NCBI GenBank assembly: GCA_001789205.1
Contig: MFYT01000070.1
Location: forward strand, 58,169 to 122,168
Direction of reading: 5' to 3'
DNA length: 64,000 nucleotides
From: Candidatus Raymondbacteria bacterium RIFOXYA2_FULL_49_16
GTDB lineage: Bacteria > Fibrobacterota > OXYB2-FULL-49-7 > XYB2-FULL-49-35
Made by a program: the position numbers and the translations under genes. Each line of letters starts with the position of its first letter. Position 1 is the stretch's first letter. The notes under the pieces were generated by a model. It had not been told where the DNA came from and did no database searches. It saw only the letters and a program-made list of their open reading frames with translations. Shown piece after piece: positions 43,141-52,069 of this stretch.

Positions 43141-43297
43141 GACAATCGAGGAAGTATGGGACTGGCGGAAAAAGGCCTATGCCAAACTGGATGATTTGCC
43201 GGCAAAGAAACGCGTTGCAGAAATAAATAAAGTCGGCGGCAAATATGCGCGGCAATTGAAACTGAAGACCGTACACCAGGAACTTACCGTCAGGTAA
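43127..43297 (+). CDS. Small protein coupled to the PIN gene, possible antitoxin
   Basis: 56 residues, MDPYKTIEEVWDWRKKAYAK..., helical and basic toward the C-terminus. ATG at 43127 follows GAGGA inside the end of the PIN gene. No known family is recognised. A toxin-first order occurs in some modules. Its coupling and size make an antitoxin role plausible but unproven. Confidence 0.65.
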   Translation: MDPYKTIEEVWDWRKKAYAKLDDLPAKKRVAEINKVGGKYARQLKLKTVHQELTVR

Positions 43298-43353
43298 TGG
43301 TGCAAATGCGGACCCGTGGGGGTGTTTTATTTCATCCGCAAAAAAGGTAAGAA

Positions 43354-43614
43354 ATGAAAAAACCTCTTTCTGCTATACTGATAGCCTCTCTGCTGCTTGT
43401 TCCGTTGGCGCCTCAGAAGACCGAAGCAGGAGTTTTGGAGGGAGCTTTAATAGGAGGCGCCGTCGGTGCTGTTGTGGGACTGATAATGTATGCCGCAAAA
43501 CCCCATGAAAACAAAATGCCTGCAGAAGAGCCGCCGTCTTCGGAAAATAGTCAGAACGTTGATACTGTGGTAAGCGATAGTACTAACGTGATCCATCCAG
43601 CACTTGCCCAATAG
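43354..43614 (+). CDS. Small glycine-zipper membrane protein
   Basis: 86 residues with an N-terminal signal (MKKPLSAILIASLLLVPLA) and a Gly-zipper helix GALIGGAVGAVVGLIMYAA, then an acidic/Ser-rich tail. Such proteins are usually envelope-anchored and uncharacterised. ATG follows AAGGTAAG. It has no obvious operon partner. Confidence 0.7.
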   Translation: MKKPLSAILIASLLLVPLAPQKTEAGVLEGALIGGAVGAVVGLIMYAAKPHENKMPAEEPPSSENSQNVDTVVSDSTNVIHPALAQ

Positions 43615-43846
43615 ACTTCAAAGCCCTGAAAGTTGGGTATTACCATTTTTGGGTATCCCATATTTCAGACGGCAAATAATTAGATGGCGAAAACCCTGAC
43701 CAATACCCGTCTTATCTTTTCCCTCGTTAGTGTTCAATACGCCTGTTTTTGGTTTTGGGGTTGACAACGAGTTGACATCTCTGGGTATATTTGGGGTATA
43801 TTTGGGGCTATTTCGTGCTATTGCGATAAATTCGGCAATAAATAGC

Positions 43847-43880
43847 AAAGCCCTCTAATTCATTGGAATTAGAGGGCTTT
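43847..43880 (-). terminator. Intrinsic terminator of the tRNA-Lys gene
   Basis: Perfect 14-bp stem: AAAGCCCTCTAATT (43847-43860) with AATTAGAGGGCTTT (43867-43880), 6-nt loop. It begins four bases after the tRNA 3' end on the minus strand, and the stem's own U-rich end serves as the tract. It is symmetrical and could also stop plus-strand transcription. The 230 bp beyond it, to 43618, hold no gene I can support. Confidence 0.75.
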
Positions 43881-43884
43881 ACAG

Positions 43885-43957
<73 letters not shown>

Positions 43958-44000
43958 AAGAGCAATAAAAATACTTTCAGCCAGGCGCGATTTTCAACTA

Positions 44001-45542
44001 TTACGTTGCATCCACTATCCTGGCATTCACTGTGGACTTTTCCATTCCTTCGATCCGGTGGATGACCATGAGCACGCCGGCGCAGAACCAGAAAACCAAG
44101 TCACCCGGGTGGGAGGCAATGTGTGTGCCGGTTGTGTTGATGACGCAAAACATGAAAAACATGGTCAGGCATCCCTGGATAATCACCCGTTTGACGCGCT
44201 CCTCCTCATCGAAATAGATCCTGAAACCTACGAGAAAAATGCGTATCATAATAATGAATGCCAGGACAAGGCCTGGATACCCGAGCCAGTAGAGGGTTGA
44301 AAAATAATAACTGTGCGCGTCGAACGACCCCGTACCCCATCCAATGGGACCCTGGGGAAGAATGATTGAATTGCGCGCCACCATCTGCCACATGCTAAAG
44401 CGCGATACCATGGAATATTCCTCGAACGGATTGGTGACGGCCGAGATGCGGTCAGTGACCAGAAGGTCGGTGAGTGTTTTTTCCTGCTTGCGTTGCGATG
44501 TCGCACCCTGCAGCAAGAATGCGTCGAAGCCTTGTGTGCCGCCCGTAAAGAGTTCGAGCAGGGTTGAGCCTGCCATGAATACAATGACCACGATTGTCAG
44601 CAATACGACCTTGATCTTTACCGTGGAGCGCTGTGCCATAAGGAACCAGAAGACAATACCCGCGAGAAGTCCAGTCCAGTTCGAGCGAACTGATGTTATC
44701 AGCAGTGCTGAAATCATGAAGGGAATGGTAACCAGGTATAAAACCCTGGCCCGGCTTTTATCAATGAGATACAGGCAAAGACAGGCGGTCATGGAAATGA
44801 GCATGTAATCCGCAAGACAGGCGGGAGACGCGAAAATGGAGAAGGGCCGCGCATTACCGCCGATAAAGAGGGTGACGAATTTCTCCCGCATCACATCGAG
44901 CCAGAGGATCTCAAAAGTAGAATAGCCGAAAATCAACTGTTTTATGCCGTAGAGCGAGGCGGCAAACCCGATGAACGCGATTATTTTGAAACATGTGACG
45001 ACCTGGCGTGCCGACGAGATGAAGTGCGCGGTAAAAAAAAAGCAGAGAATGTACAGCGCCGCGAATTTGAATTCATGGAGACCGTCAGTCATTGAAACGG
45101 TATTGGCCACGAAGCAGCGGATTAGCTGATAGACAAAATAGATCCAAAGAAGAGGGCCAACAGCCGGGTCTTCGAGAAAGGTCTTTTCCCTTTTTCTGAG
45201 CCGGTCAAAATAGACAAGCGTAAGAAAAGCGATGATTGCGTCGGGGATCAGAAGAAGAAGATCATTAGTCGGCCGCACATACAGCAGATAGTAGACCCGC
45301 CTGATAAGAGGGATAAAGGGAACAAAGGCGAACAGCAGGTAAATGCCCAGGCGGGGGAATTTAAGCACGGGAATGGCGCAGCAGAGAATGAAGAACACCA
45401 GGACATCGCGGCGTGTGGGAATATCGAATATTTTTTTTGCAATAAGCTGGCCAGCGGTTACAGCGAGTGCCACGAACAGGACCGCGGGCAGCAGCCGGGA
45501 GGTGTCGATACCCCCCTTCTGGTCGTCAGACAATAAGTTCAT
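44001..45542 (-). CDS. O-antigen ligase/polymerase-family membrane protein
   Basis: 513 residues from ATG at 45542, with about 11 hydrophobic helices. A large periplasmic loop in the second half has the FRFSMWQMVARNS-like region (SRFSMWQMVARNSIILPQG) and GPIGWGTGSFDAHSYY, the Wzy_C/RfaL pattern of O-antigen ligases. It overlaps the upstream glycosyltransferase gene by 17 bp. It probably polymerises or ligates a surface glycan made by the two transferases. Confidence 0.82.
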   Translation of the reverse strand: MNLLSDDQKGGIDTSRLLPAVLFVALAVTAGQLIAKKIFDIPTRRDVLVFFILCCAIPVLKFPRLGIYLLFAFVPFIPLIRRVYYLLYVRPTNDLLLLIPDAIIAFLTLVYFDRLRKREKTFLEDPAVGPLLWIYFVYQLIRCFVANTVSMTDGLHEFKFAALYILCFFFTAHFISSARQVVTCFKIIAFIGFAASLYGIKQLIFGYSTFEILWLDVMREKFVTLFIGGNARPFSIFASPACLADYMLISMTACLCLYLIDKSRARVLYLVTIPFMISALLITSVRSNWTGLLAGIVFWFLMAQRSTVKIKVVLLTIVVIVFMAGSTLLELFTGGTQGFDAFLLQGATSQRKQEKTLTDLLVTDRISAVTNPFEEYSMVSRFSMWQMVARNSIILPQGPIGWGTGSFDAHSYYFSTLYWLGYPGLVLAFIIMIRIFLVGFRIYFDEEERVKRVIIQGCLTMFFMFCVINTTGTHIASHPGDLVFWFCAGVLMVIHRIEGMEKSTVNARIVDAT

Positions 45543-46554
45543 GATAGAGTTCCAGGTAGCGGGCAGCAATGGTCCTTATGTCAAATGCCTGGGCCCGTGT
45601 ACCGCCGGCCTGGGCCAGAGCGTCGCGCGCGGTTTTGTCTTTGAGCAGTCCGCACACAGTGTCAGAAATCCGTTCCAGGCCGCAGATAATCCCATTTTTC
45701 CCGTTTTCCAGGACAAACGACGCCCCGGTGTTGGGTGTGGATACCACGGGCGTGCCGCACGCCATGGCCTCGGCAAGAGGAAGGCCAAACCCCTCATATG
45801 TTGAAAGCGAACAGAGGACCCATGCTTTTTGGTAGAGTGTAATCAATGTATCCTCATCGATATTTTTAAAACAGTGTATTCCCGCACCTTCCTCGAACCC
45901 CGCGCCTACGGTCCACAGTACCGCGTCAGGCGCTTGTTGTCTGATGCGCTGGTACACCGCAGCCATGGCTTGCCCGCGTTTCCGGCCCTGCGCGGATCCA
46001 ACGAAAAGGATCGCGGGCCCCGGATTTTTCTCATTGGCGGGGCGGTAGGCGAGCAGATCCACCCCGCAAGGCACAATATGGCCGATATAGGGAAGATATT
46101 TTTTTGTTCCCGGTGATATCGAGACCCGCACATCAGCGGCCGCAAGGCCCGCAAGTTCCCCGAGCCAGAACAAGGATTGTTCCAGGGCGCGCAGCGGATT
46201 GCGGGCGTGGAGCGCTTCGCCCAGCGCGGAGCCGTAATAGGTGCGCACCTGGGGGCCTTTACCGAACATGAAAAAATTATCTCCATGCGCATGGACAATG
46301 TCGAATCCATGTAGCGGGATCCTGGAAAAATACCATCCTAAAAGAAAACGTTCTGTCAACCTTATACTGCGCAGAGAGGGGGGCATGGGGCAGGGCCGTA
46401 CCTCGTAGAGAGCGCTGTCTGGTTTTTCGCTCAGTGAAAAGACGGTCACGGTCTGGGAAAGGCGTACCAGCTCATTCGCAAGAAGATGAACCTGTTTCGC
46501 CACGCCGCCATGTTTTTCCGGCGGAAGGTCGCGCTGAAAAAAAGCGATATTCAT
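45526..46554 (-). CDS. Glycosyltransferase, GT4 family
   Basis: 342 residues. GT-B fold; C-terminal nucleotide-sugar motif TYEGFGLPLAEAMACGTPVV with the E-x7-E pair. The N-terminal LPPEKHGGVAKQVHLLANEL is the Gly-rich acceptor-side loop. Retaining sugar transfer to a surface glycan is likely; donor unknown. It overlaps both neighbours by a few bases, so it is the middle gene of a three-gene glycan operon. Confidence 0.9.
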   Translation of the reverse strand: MNIAFFQRDLPPEKHGGVAKQVHLLANELVRLSQTVTVFSLSEKPDSALYEVRPCPMPPSLRSIRLTERFLLGWYFSRIPLHGFDIVHAHGDNFFMFGKGPQVRTYYGSALGEALHARNPLRALEQSLFWLGELAGLAAADVRVSISPGTKKYLPYIGHIVPCGVDLLAYRPANEKNPGPAILFVGSAQGRKRGQAMAAVYQRIRQQAPDAVLWTVGAGFEEGAGIHCFKNIDEDTLITLYQKAWVLCSLSTYEGFGLPLAEAMACGTPVVSTPNTGASFVLENGKNGIICGLERISDTVCGLLKDKTARDALAQAGGTRAQAFDIRTIAARYLELYHELIV

Positions 46555-47549
46555 GCGAGCGCCTCCGCAATGCCGCGGGCGATGATTCCAGGCGCCATGT
46601 GCGCGTTGTATAGCTCGCGGCCAGCGCGGGCGATACGGTCCGCGCGGTCGGGGCCGGCTTCGAGCGTTTGGATGGCCGTGGCCAGGCCGTCCGCGGTCCC
46701 ATCGAAGAAAAAGACGTTTTCATCGTGGATAAACAGGTCATCGGTCCATGCGCTCCGCGTGGCAATAACGCACAGGCCGGCCGCAAGCGCGGCGGCGGTC
46801 GAACCCTTGCGCAGACTGATGCCCCGTTTATCGCACAAGACAAAATACCTGATCTTCATCAACTGGCGTGCCGCGTCCGCGGGGGAGCAATAGCCGGTGA
46901 AGAACTCCCGCATTGCGTGCAGCCTGGGAGGGGCGTTGCCGATGAAGAGCGGCCGTTTGTCCGGGAAGCGGCGCATGGCCTCGAATACTGTATCAAGGTC
47001 AAAGTCGTGGTGAAAGGAACCGAGCGATCCCAGAAAGAATTCCTTGAATACCGGAGGGCCTTCGTAGGCCGGGATGTTTGAACAGACCGGGAGCATACGT
47101 ACCTGCAGGCCATAGCGGTCCCGCAGGAAACGCGCACGGTGTTGAAAGGTGACCACCGGCACACGGGTGAGTGTAAGACACGCCAGGTCTTTGAAGAAAT
47201 TATAGGGACGCTGCACACTGTTCCTTGCCAAGCCTTTGTATGCGGGAAGAAAGAGTTCGTGGAACACGGTCAGGGTACGCACGCCTTTTTGCCGCAGCAG
47301 CAGAAGCAGGACCGGGGCGAAGAGGCTGCGCCACCGGTAGATGTTTGGCGTGTATTGGAGCACCGCGGCGGTACAGCCTGACTTTACAATACGATTAGCA
47401 AGCGAAAAAGCGCCGCAAAGGGTGAAGGTGCATCCGGTGAATTCCTGGACCCGGGCAAGGGACGAAAGCGTCTTTCCGATGATGACGGTATAATCGGCGA
47501 CACCGCCGCGCTGGTATTCCCTGTCCGGGACAATAAGCGCTATATTCAT
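46551..47549 (-). CDS. Glycosyltransferase, GT-B fold
   Basis: 332 residues from the MNIALIVPD start at 47549. It opens with a Rossmann strand and GGVAD loop, and the C-terminal domain has STAAALAAGLCVIATRSAWT with FIHDENVFFFDG, the degenerate donor-binding region of GT1/GT4 enzymes. First gene of the glycan operon on the minus strand. GC-rich relative to the tRNA-side sequence. Substrate unknown. Confidence 0.82.
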   Translation of the reverse strand: MNIALIVPDREYQRGGVADYTVIIGKTLSSLARVQEFTGCTFTLCGAFSLANRIVKSGCTAAVLQYTPNIYRWRSLFAPVLLLLLRQKGVRTLTVFHELFLPAYKGLARNSVQRPYNFFKDLACLTLTRVPVVTFQHRARFLRDRYGLQVRMLPVCSNIPAYEGPPVFKEFFLGSLGSFHHDFDLDTVFEAMRRFPDKRPLFIGNAPPRLHAMREFFTGYCSPADAARQLMKIRYFVLCDKRGISLRKGSTAAALAAGLCVIATRSAWTDDLFIHDENVFFFDGTADGLATAIQTLEAGPDRADRIARAGRELYNAHMAPGIIARGIAEALA

Positions 47550-47621
47550 AGATATTGCCCGCATAGCTATAAATAGATTATTTTAAATCCCGAAAGAAAC
47601 AGGAATAATCAAAGAGTCTCA

Positions 47622-47831
47622 ATGAACAAATACTCGATAGCGTTTATTTCACCGGGCGGAAATCTCCTGCACCGCCTTGTCATGGCGAAAAACGAAGACG
47701 AGGCGCTCCGCACCTTTTTCAAAGAGGTGAACCTCGCCAGTTACAGCCAGGATGAGGACGGTTTCTACTATTTCAAGGAGGATTTTTCTTTCGGTGAACG
47801 TCCAGCGGGAAGCATCATCCAGCTCAATTAG
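47622..47831 (+). CDS. Small conserved-looking protein, unknown
   Basis: 69 residues, MNKYSIAFISPGGNLLHRLV... A compact alpha/beta pattern with no signal peptide. DEALRTFFKEVNLASYSQDE looks like a helix-loop, followed by two strands. Divergent from the glycosyltransferase operon by 70 bp. Codon use and composition look coding. No family recognised. Confidence 0.55.
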   Translation: MNKYSIAFISPGGNLLHRLVMAKNEDEALRTFFKEVNLASYSQDEDGFYYFKEDFSFGERPAGSIIQLN

Positions 47832-47907
47832 CGCCGCGGCCATTCTCAGCTAACTTCGGCATAATTTAGTTGTCTGCATTGGTGCGGTAAACTATATTTA
47901 TTCGCGT

Positions 47908-48588
47908 ATGAGAGCGCCGTTACTTCTTCTTTTGCTGCTGGGGTCTTTCTGCTTTGCCCAGCTCGATTTCAAGGACGATGAAAACGAACGCATGAAATAC
48001 GGCCTTTCACAGGCCGAGTGGCAAAAATATAAGGAATCGGGCATCTCAAAGTCTAAGTTCGAATCGCTCATACGGTGCGGCATTTCCATCAACGAATATA
48101 TCAGCCGCCCATGGATGACCGTTGGCGTCAGCGAAGACCAGTGGCTTTCTGAACGATGCCAGGGTCTTGGCGACGAGGACATTCAGGCCTTTCACGAAAA
48201 GGGCGAGACCGACGTTTCCACTATTGTTTCCTTTGTTCTTCCGGGGTTCTACCACTGGAAGTCAAAATCATACGGAAAAGCCGCTCTCTTTTCATGCGCT
48301 TTCGCAAGCTCCATTGCCTTGTATTTTGCCGTCAGGGACGAGGAATATCCGCGCAGCACAGGCGCCAACAACCAGACCATCGTTGATACCGTGTCGGTCA
48401 GCTATCCGGTTTTCCTTCTCATTGGGGTTACTGACATGGTGGCCAGCGCTGTCTTTGCCTACCGCGATGGACGCAAATCAGTGCAAGAGCAGAAAGACGC
48501 TGATCAGGAGCAGTCGTCGCTGCCGCTCAGACTCTATTACAAACCTGAAGGCGCTGTAGTGGGTCTTATCTACGCACGTTCCTTTTAA
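47908..48588 (+). CDS. Secreted/membrane protein of unknown function
   Basis: 226 residues with a signal peptide (APLLLLLLLGSFCFAQ). A helical acidic region follows (LSQAEWQKYKESGISKSKFE, GISINEYISRPW). Two hydrophobic segments come later (KAALFSCAFASSIALYFAV and YPVFLLIGVTDMVASAVFAY), with a P-GFYHWKSK turn of the kind seen before membrane segments in DUF5683-like proteins. The C-terminus LRLYYKPEGAVVGLIYARSF ends in Phe. Family not certain. Confidence 0.65.
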   Translation: MRAPLLLLLLLGSFCFAQLDFKDDENERMKYGLSQAEWQKYKESGISKSKFESLIRCGISINEYISRPWMTVGVSEDQWLSERCQGLGDEDIQAFHEKGETDVSTIVSFVLPGFYHWKSKSYGKAALFSCAFASSIALYFAVRDEEYPRSTGANNQTIVDTVSVSYPVFLLIGVTDMVASAVFAYRDGRKSVQEQKDADQEQSSLPLRLYYKPEGAVVGLIYARSF

Positions 48589-48654
48589 CACAGCCCCGTT
48601 GTTTCCTGCTCCCCCTTGAATTTTCCCTGAGAAAAGATTATACTTTTAAATGCT

Positions 48655-49203
48655 ATGACACGGTGTTCTTCATCCTTTCTGATATTCTTTTCAGTCATTG
48701 TTTTTTCAGCATTTGCCCAGGACTACGTGAGTAAAAAAGAAGCTTTTTCGCGCAACTCCCTTCTAGGCGGTCAGAACGCCATGGGCTTGCAGCAACCAGC
48801 TGGTTCAGGCCTGCTCGACGCCTCCCATCTCACCATGCACCAGAGCTATACCATGAGCTACGCCTCAAACGGTACGCAGGGAGACATGACTGGGCTCTAT
48901 CTCAACAGGCTCCAGTATCAGTTCTCGGTCCCAGTCACGCTTCAGGTCGATGTTGGCTTGTTCCACAAGCCCCTGGCGCTTGCGGGCAAGGAGAGCGGTT
49001 TTGGCACAGGCGGGCAGGATGCAGTGCTCACTGTCCCGCGGATCGGCCTGTTCTACAAGGCCTCGGAAAATCTTTTTATGTCCTTTGAATACATCAATAT
49101 CCCGGCAGGGTATTCATCCATGTTCATGCCCTATGGTGCCGGATATGGTATGTTCTCTTCGCCCGGATATCAGCGTCCATTGGCCCGTCCTCAATCCGAA
49201 TAA
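48655..49203 (+). CDS. Secreted small beta-rich protein
   Basis: 182 residues, signal peptide CSSSFLIFFSVIVFSAFAQ. The body has Tyr/Gly-rich strands (HQSYTMSYASNGTQGDMTGL, YLNRLQYQFSVPVTLQVDVG) like a partial outer-membrane barrel, and a Gly/Tyr/Met-rich tail. ATG of the LytR_C gene at 49204 directly follows its stop. Probably a surface protein in a conserved block leading to lpxB. Confidence 0.65.
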   Translation: MTRCSSSFLIFFSVIVFSAFAQDYVSKKEAFSRNSLLGGQNAMGLQQPAGSGLLDASHLTMHQSYTMSYASNGTQGDMTGLYLNRLQYQFSVPVTLQVDVGLFHKPLALAGKESGFGTGGQDAVLTVPRIGLFYKASENLFMSFEYINIPAGYSSMFMPYGAGYGMFSSPGYQRPLARPQSE

Positions 49204-49614
49204 ATGAAATATCTCTATGTCGGTCTTATTGTCCTGCTTGCCGGACTTGGCGTCTTCTTTTTTATTCAGACAAAGGGCCATGGCGCATCAGGCGGCATAG
49301 CGCCTTCAATTCCCCACATTGGATCAATTCAGATTCTGAACGGCTGCGGCAAGCCCGGCGCTGCCGGCGTTGTAGGCGATTTTTTACGCAAGAAAGGGTT
49401 TGACGTCAAAGAAACGGACAATGCGCCAGACTGGAACTACGGTGAAACTATTGTTGTTTCCCGTTCCGCTGACACAACAGTCGCCAGCCAGGTGGCTGAG
49501 GCGCTCAAAACCCCGAATGTTATGCGACTCCGGAACGACCAGGGGCTTTTCGACGTGACAATTTTCGTGGGGCGCGATTTCAACGAACGCGTGAGGACTG
49601 GGACCGGGAAGTGA
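49204..49614 (+). CDS. LytR_C-domain membrane protein
   Basis: 136 residues. An N-terminal helix (YVGLIVLLAGLGVFFFI) anchors a periplasmic domain. QILNGCGKPGAAGVVGDFLR and ETIVVSRSADTTVASQVAEA form the LytR_C fold, which in other bacteria is linked to cell-wall polymer attachment or cell-wall sensing. It overlaps lpxB by 4 bp, so its expression is tied to envelope synthesis. Confidence 0.85.
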   Translation: MKYLYVGLIVLLAGLGVFFFIQTKGHGASGGIAPSIPHIGSIQILNGCGKPGAAGVVGDFLRKKGFDVKETDNAPDWNYGETIVVSRSADTTVASQVAEALKTPNVMRLRNDQGLFDVTIFVGRDFNERVRTGTGK

Positions 49615-50732
49615 AACACCTCTTTTTCTGCGCTGGCGAATTATCGGGTGATCTTCATGCCGCAAAGGTTGTCGCGCGACTGCAGGGCCGGTTCAGGGTT
49701 TCGGGAATCGGCGGCGATGCCATGGCTGGCGCTGGCCAGGAGACGCTCCATCATATCCGTGAAACAGCGGTCATGGGGTTCTTGGAGGTGGCGCGGAACT
49801 ATCCCCGGCTCAGGCGCATTTTAAAAAACGCCTGCTCATTTCTCTCACAGCAGAAACCCGACCTGCTTGTGTGTGTTGACTATCCCGGGTTCAACCTCAA
49901 GCTGGCCGCGCATGCGCGCGACCTTGGCATTCCGGTGTTGTACTACATTGCGCCAAAGGTGTGGGCGTGGGGAAAGGGGCGCATTGGGAAAATGCGGAAA
50001 GTTGTTGACCGATGCGCGGTCATTTTTCCCTTTGAGGAGGAGTTTTTTAAACAGCGGGGCATTGACGCTCAGTTCGTGGGAAATCCGCTCCTTGAACAAT
50101 CAGCCGCGTCCGGACAAAAGCCGGATTTTCGCCAGGCGCTGGGCATTGCCCCGCGGGCGCGCGTACTGGGCATTCTGCCCGGCAGTCGCGAGCAGGAGGT
50201 GCGCCGCATGCTTCCCGCCATGGCCCAAGCCGGCAGCCAGCTTTGCGCCAGGGGCGCGTTCGATATGTGCGTGGTTTCCCGCGCGCCCGGGGTTTCCCGG
50301 GAGTTGGTCGCATCGTGCGCCAGAGCGGCCGGCGGGCTCAGTGTATGGGAGGGCGGCACAGGAAGTCTCCAACGTGAGGCGGATTTTCTCATTGTTAAAT
50401 CAGGCACCGCCACGCTTGAGACCGCGCTCGAACGCAAGCCCTTCATCGTGGTATACAGGACATCGGCGTTTTCGGCTTTCATTGCCCGGTCAGTGCTCCG
50501 CATACCCGATATATCGCTGCTCAATATTATCTGCGGCAAGCGCGTGGTGCCTGAGTTGCTCCAGGAGGAGGTCACGGCCCATGCCATGGTCCAGGAGACC
50601 CTGGCCATATGGGAGAACGAGGCCAGGAAGCGCGATATCCTTGAGCAGGAAAACCGGGCCAGGGAACTTCTGGGAACAAAAAAGCCTTCATATGAAGTGG
50701 AACACATGATAGAGGAGATGGTCAATGGATAA
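49611..50732 (+). CDS. lpxB: Lipid-A-disaccharide synthase
   Basis: 373 residues, the expected length. It joins UDP-diacylglucosamine and lipid X to make the lipid A disaccharide. The N-terminus FFCAGELSGDLHAAKVV holds the conserved AGE.SGD motif. YYIAPKVWAWGKGRI and IPDISLLNIICGKRVVPELL are also diagnostic; VKSGTATLE lies in the donor site. Overlaps murA by 8 bp. This proves the host is a lipid-A-making diderm. Confidence 0.96.
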   Translation: MKHLFFCAGELSGDLHAAKVVARLQGRFRVSGIGGDAMAGAGQETLHHIRETAVMGFLEVARNYPRLRRILKNACSFLSQQKPDLLVCVDYPGFNLKLAAHARDLGIPVLYYIAPKVWAWGKGRIGKMRKVVDRCAVIFPFEEEFFKQRGIDAQFVGNPLLEQSAASGQKPDFRQALGIAPRARVLGILPGSREQEVRRMLPAMAQAGSQLCARGAFDMCVVSRAPGVSRELVASCARAAGGLSVWEGGTGSLQREADFLIVKSGTATLETALERKPFIVVYRTSAFSAFIARSVLRIPDISLLNIICGKRVVPELLQEEVTAHAMVQETLAIWENEARKRDILEQENRARELLGTKKPSYEVEHMIEEMVNG

Positions 50733-51984
50733 ATTTGTCATTCACGGAGGCGGCAAGCTGCGCGGAACCATTATGGTTGGCGGATCGAAGAACGGCACAC
50801 TGCCCCTTATGGCGGCAGCGCTTCTGACCAAGGGAGTCACCTCCATCAGTGGGAGTCCCCACCTGCAGGACGTGGCCACCATGTCCAATGTGCTGCGCGT
50901 TTCAGGCGCGCGCGTCTACGGTAAACGGCACGAACTTAAGATCGATACTGCCACATGCAATCATTTCGAGGCGCCATACGACTTGGTAAAAACCATGCGC
51001 GCGTCATTTTATGTGCTTGGGCCGCTGGTAGCGCGCTATGGCAGGGCGCGTGTGTCCCTGCCCGGCGGCTGTGCGTGGGGACCCAGGCCGGTGGACCTTC
51101 ATCTCAAGGGGCTCGAGGCCCTGGGAGCGCAGATCAAGAACGACCATGGATACATTGAGGCGCGCGCAAAATATCTGGTCGGCGCGACCTTTGAGTTCGA
51201 CAAGGTGAGTGTGGGCGCCACAGCGCAGCTTGTCATGGCGGCAACGCTGGCGCGCGGGGTCTCGCGGTTGGTGAACACGGCCAAGGAACCGGAAATACTC
51301 ATGCTGGTGCAGATGCTGCGAAAGATGGGCGCGCAGATACAGGAACTGCCTGACGGCCTCAAAATTACCGGGGTACGGAAACTCAAACCCGTGCACATCA
51401 CGGTGATGCCGGATCGCATTGAGGCGGGGACGTATATTGCCGCGGCCACGCTTGCCGGCGGTTCGCTCAGGATAGAAAACTGCCCCATTGACCATCTTTC
51501 CGCGGCCATGGATGTTTTTTCCCGCGCGGGCGCTGTTATGAAAAAAGCCGGTCCCCGGGTGCTGGTTGTCCAGGGACCCAAAGTCATCAAGCCCATGGAA
51601 ATATCCACCGCGCCCTTCCCGGGTTTTCCCACAGACCTTCAGGCCCAGCTCATGGCAGTGTTGTCCATGGCGCGCGGCACCAGTATTATCACCGATACTG
51701 TGTATCACGACCGGTTTACGCATGTTGCGGAGCTCAAGCGCCTGGGCGCGGATATTTCTGTGAGCGGCAATTCCGCGATTATACAAGGGGTCGCCTCTCT
51801 TACCGGCGCTGAGGTCATGGCCACGGACCTGCGCGCCAGCGCCGCGCTGGTCATCGCTGGTCTCCGCGCCAGGGGAACCACCAAACTCGACCGGGTCTAT
51901 CACATCGACCGCGGATACGAGCATATTGAGGAAAAATTCAATGCTGTGGGAGCGCGGATAGAAAGAATAAAAGAAGCGATGTAA
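50725..51984 (+). CDS. murA: UDP-GlcNAc 1-carboxyvinyltransferase
   Basis: 419 residues; first committed step of peptidoglycan synthesis. The N-terminal GGSKNGTLPLMAAALL holds the Lys-Asn pair. The catalytic cysteine is in LPGGCAWGPRPVDLH, so the enzyme should be fosfomycin-sensitive in principle. The EPSP-synthase-like inside-out barrel covers the whole chain. It is translationally coupled to lpxB. Downstream is a strong bidirectional terminator. Confidence 0.96.
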   Translation: MDKFVIHGGGKLRGTIMVGGSKNGTLPLMAAALLTKGVTSISGSPHLQDVATMSNVLRVSGARVYGKRHELKIDTATCNHFEAPYDLVKTMRASFYVLGPLVARYGRARVSLPGGCAWGPRPVDLHLKGLEALGAQIKNDHGYIEARAKYLVGATFEFDKVSVGATAQLVMAATLARGVSRLVNTAKEPEILMLVQMLRKMGAQIQELPDGLKITGVRKLKPVHITVMPDRIEAGTYIAAATLAGGSLRIENCPIDHLSAAMDVFSRAGAVMKKAGPRVLVVQGPKVIKPMEISTAPFPGFPTDLQAQLMAVLSMARGTSIITDTVYHDRFTHVAELKRLGADISVSGNSAIIQGVASLTGAEVMATDLRASAALVIAGLRARGTTKLDRVYHIDRGYEHIEEKFNAVGARIERIKEAM

Positions 51985-52000
51985 TAGAAATTGGAGAGTA

Positions 52001-52066
52001 AAAGGGTCAGAGGGGTAAAGGTCCCCTTTGAGGAACTGCTAACCGCCTTTGACCCTCTGGCCCTTT
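52001..52066. terminator. Bidirectional terminator between murA and the barrel gene
   Basis: AAAGGGTCAGAGGG (52001-52014) pairs with CCCTCTGGCCCTTT (52053-52066), 14 bp with one G-U, around a 38-nt loop that itself can pair (GGTAAAGGTC/ACCGCC parts). It lies exactly between convergent genes ending at 51984 and 52070. The A-rich and T-rich edges fit intrinsic termination in both directions, though the T-runs are short. Confidence 0.6.
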
Positions 52067-52069
52067 CCT

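Noticed and set aside
43618-43848. 76-residue minus-strand frame next to tRNA-Lys, considered as an integrase remnant
   Set aside because: No recombinase motif, no duplicated tRNA 3' end elsewhere in the window, and low-complexity sequence including a repeated GGGTATATTTGG.
47898-48559. Overlapping frames of 94, 145 and 76 residues
   Set aside because: Shadows of the secreted protein at 47908-48588, which has a signal peptide and coherent composition.
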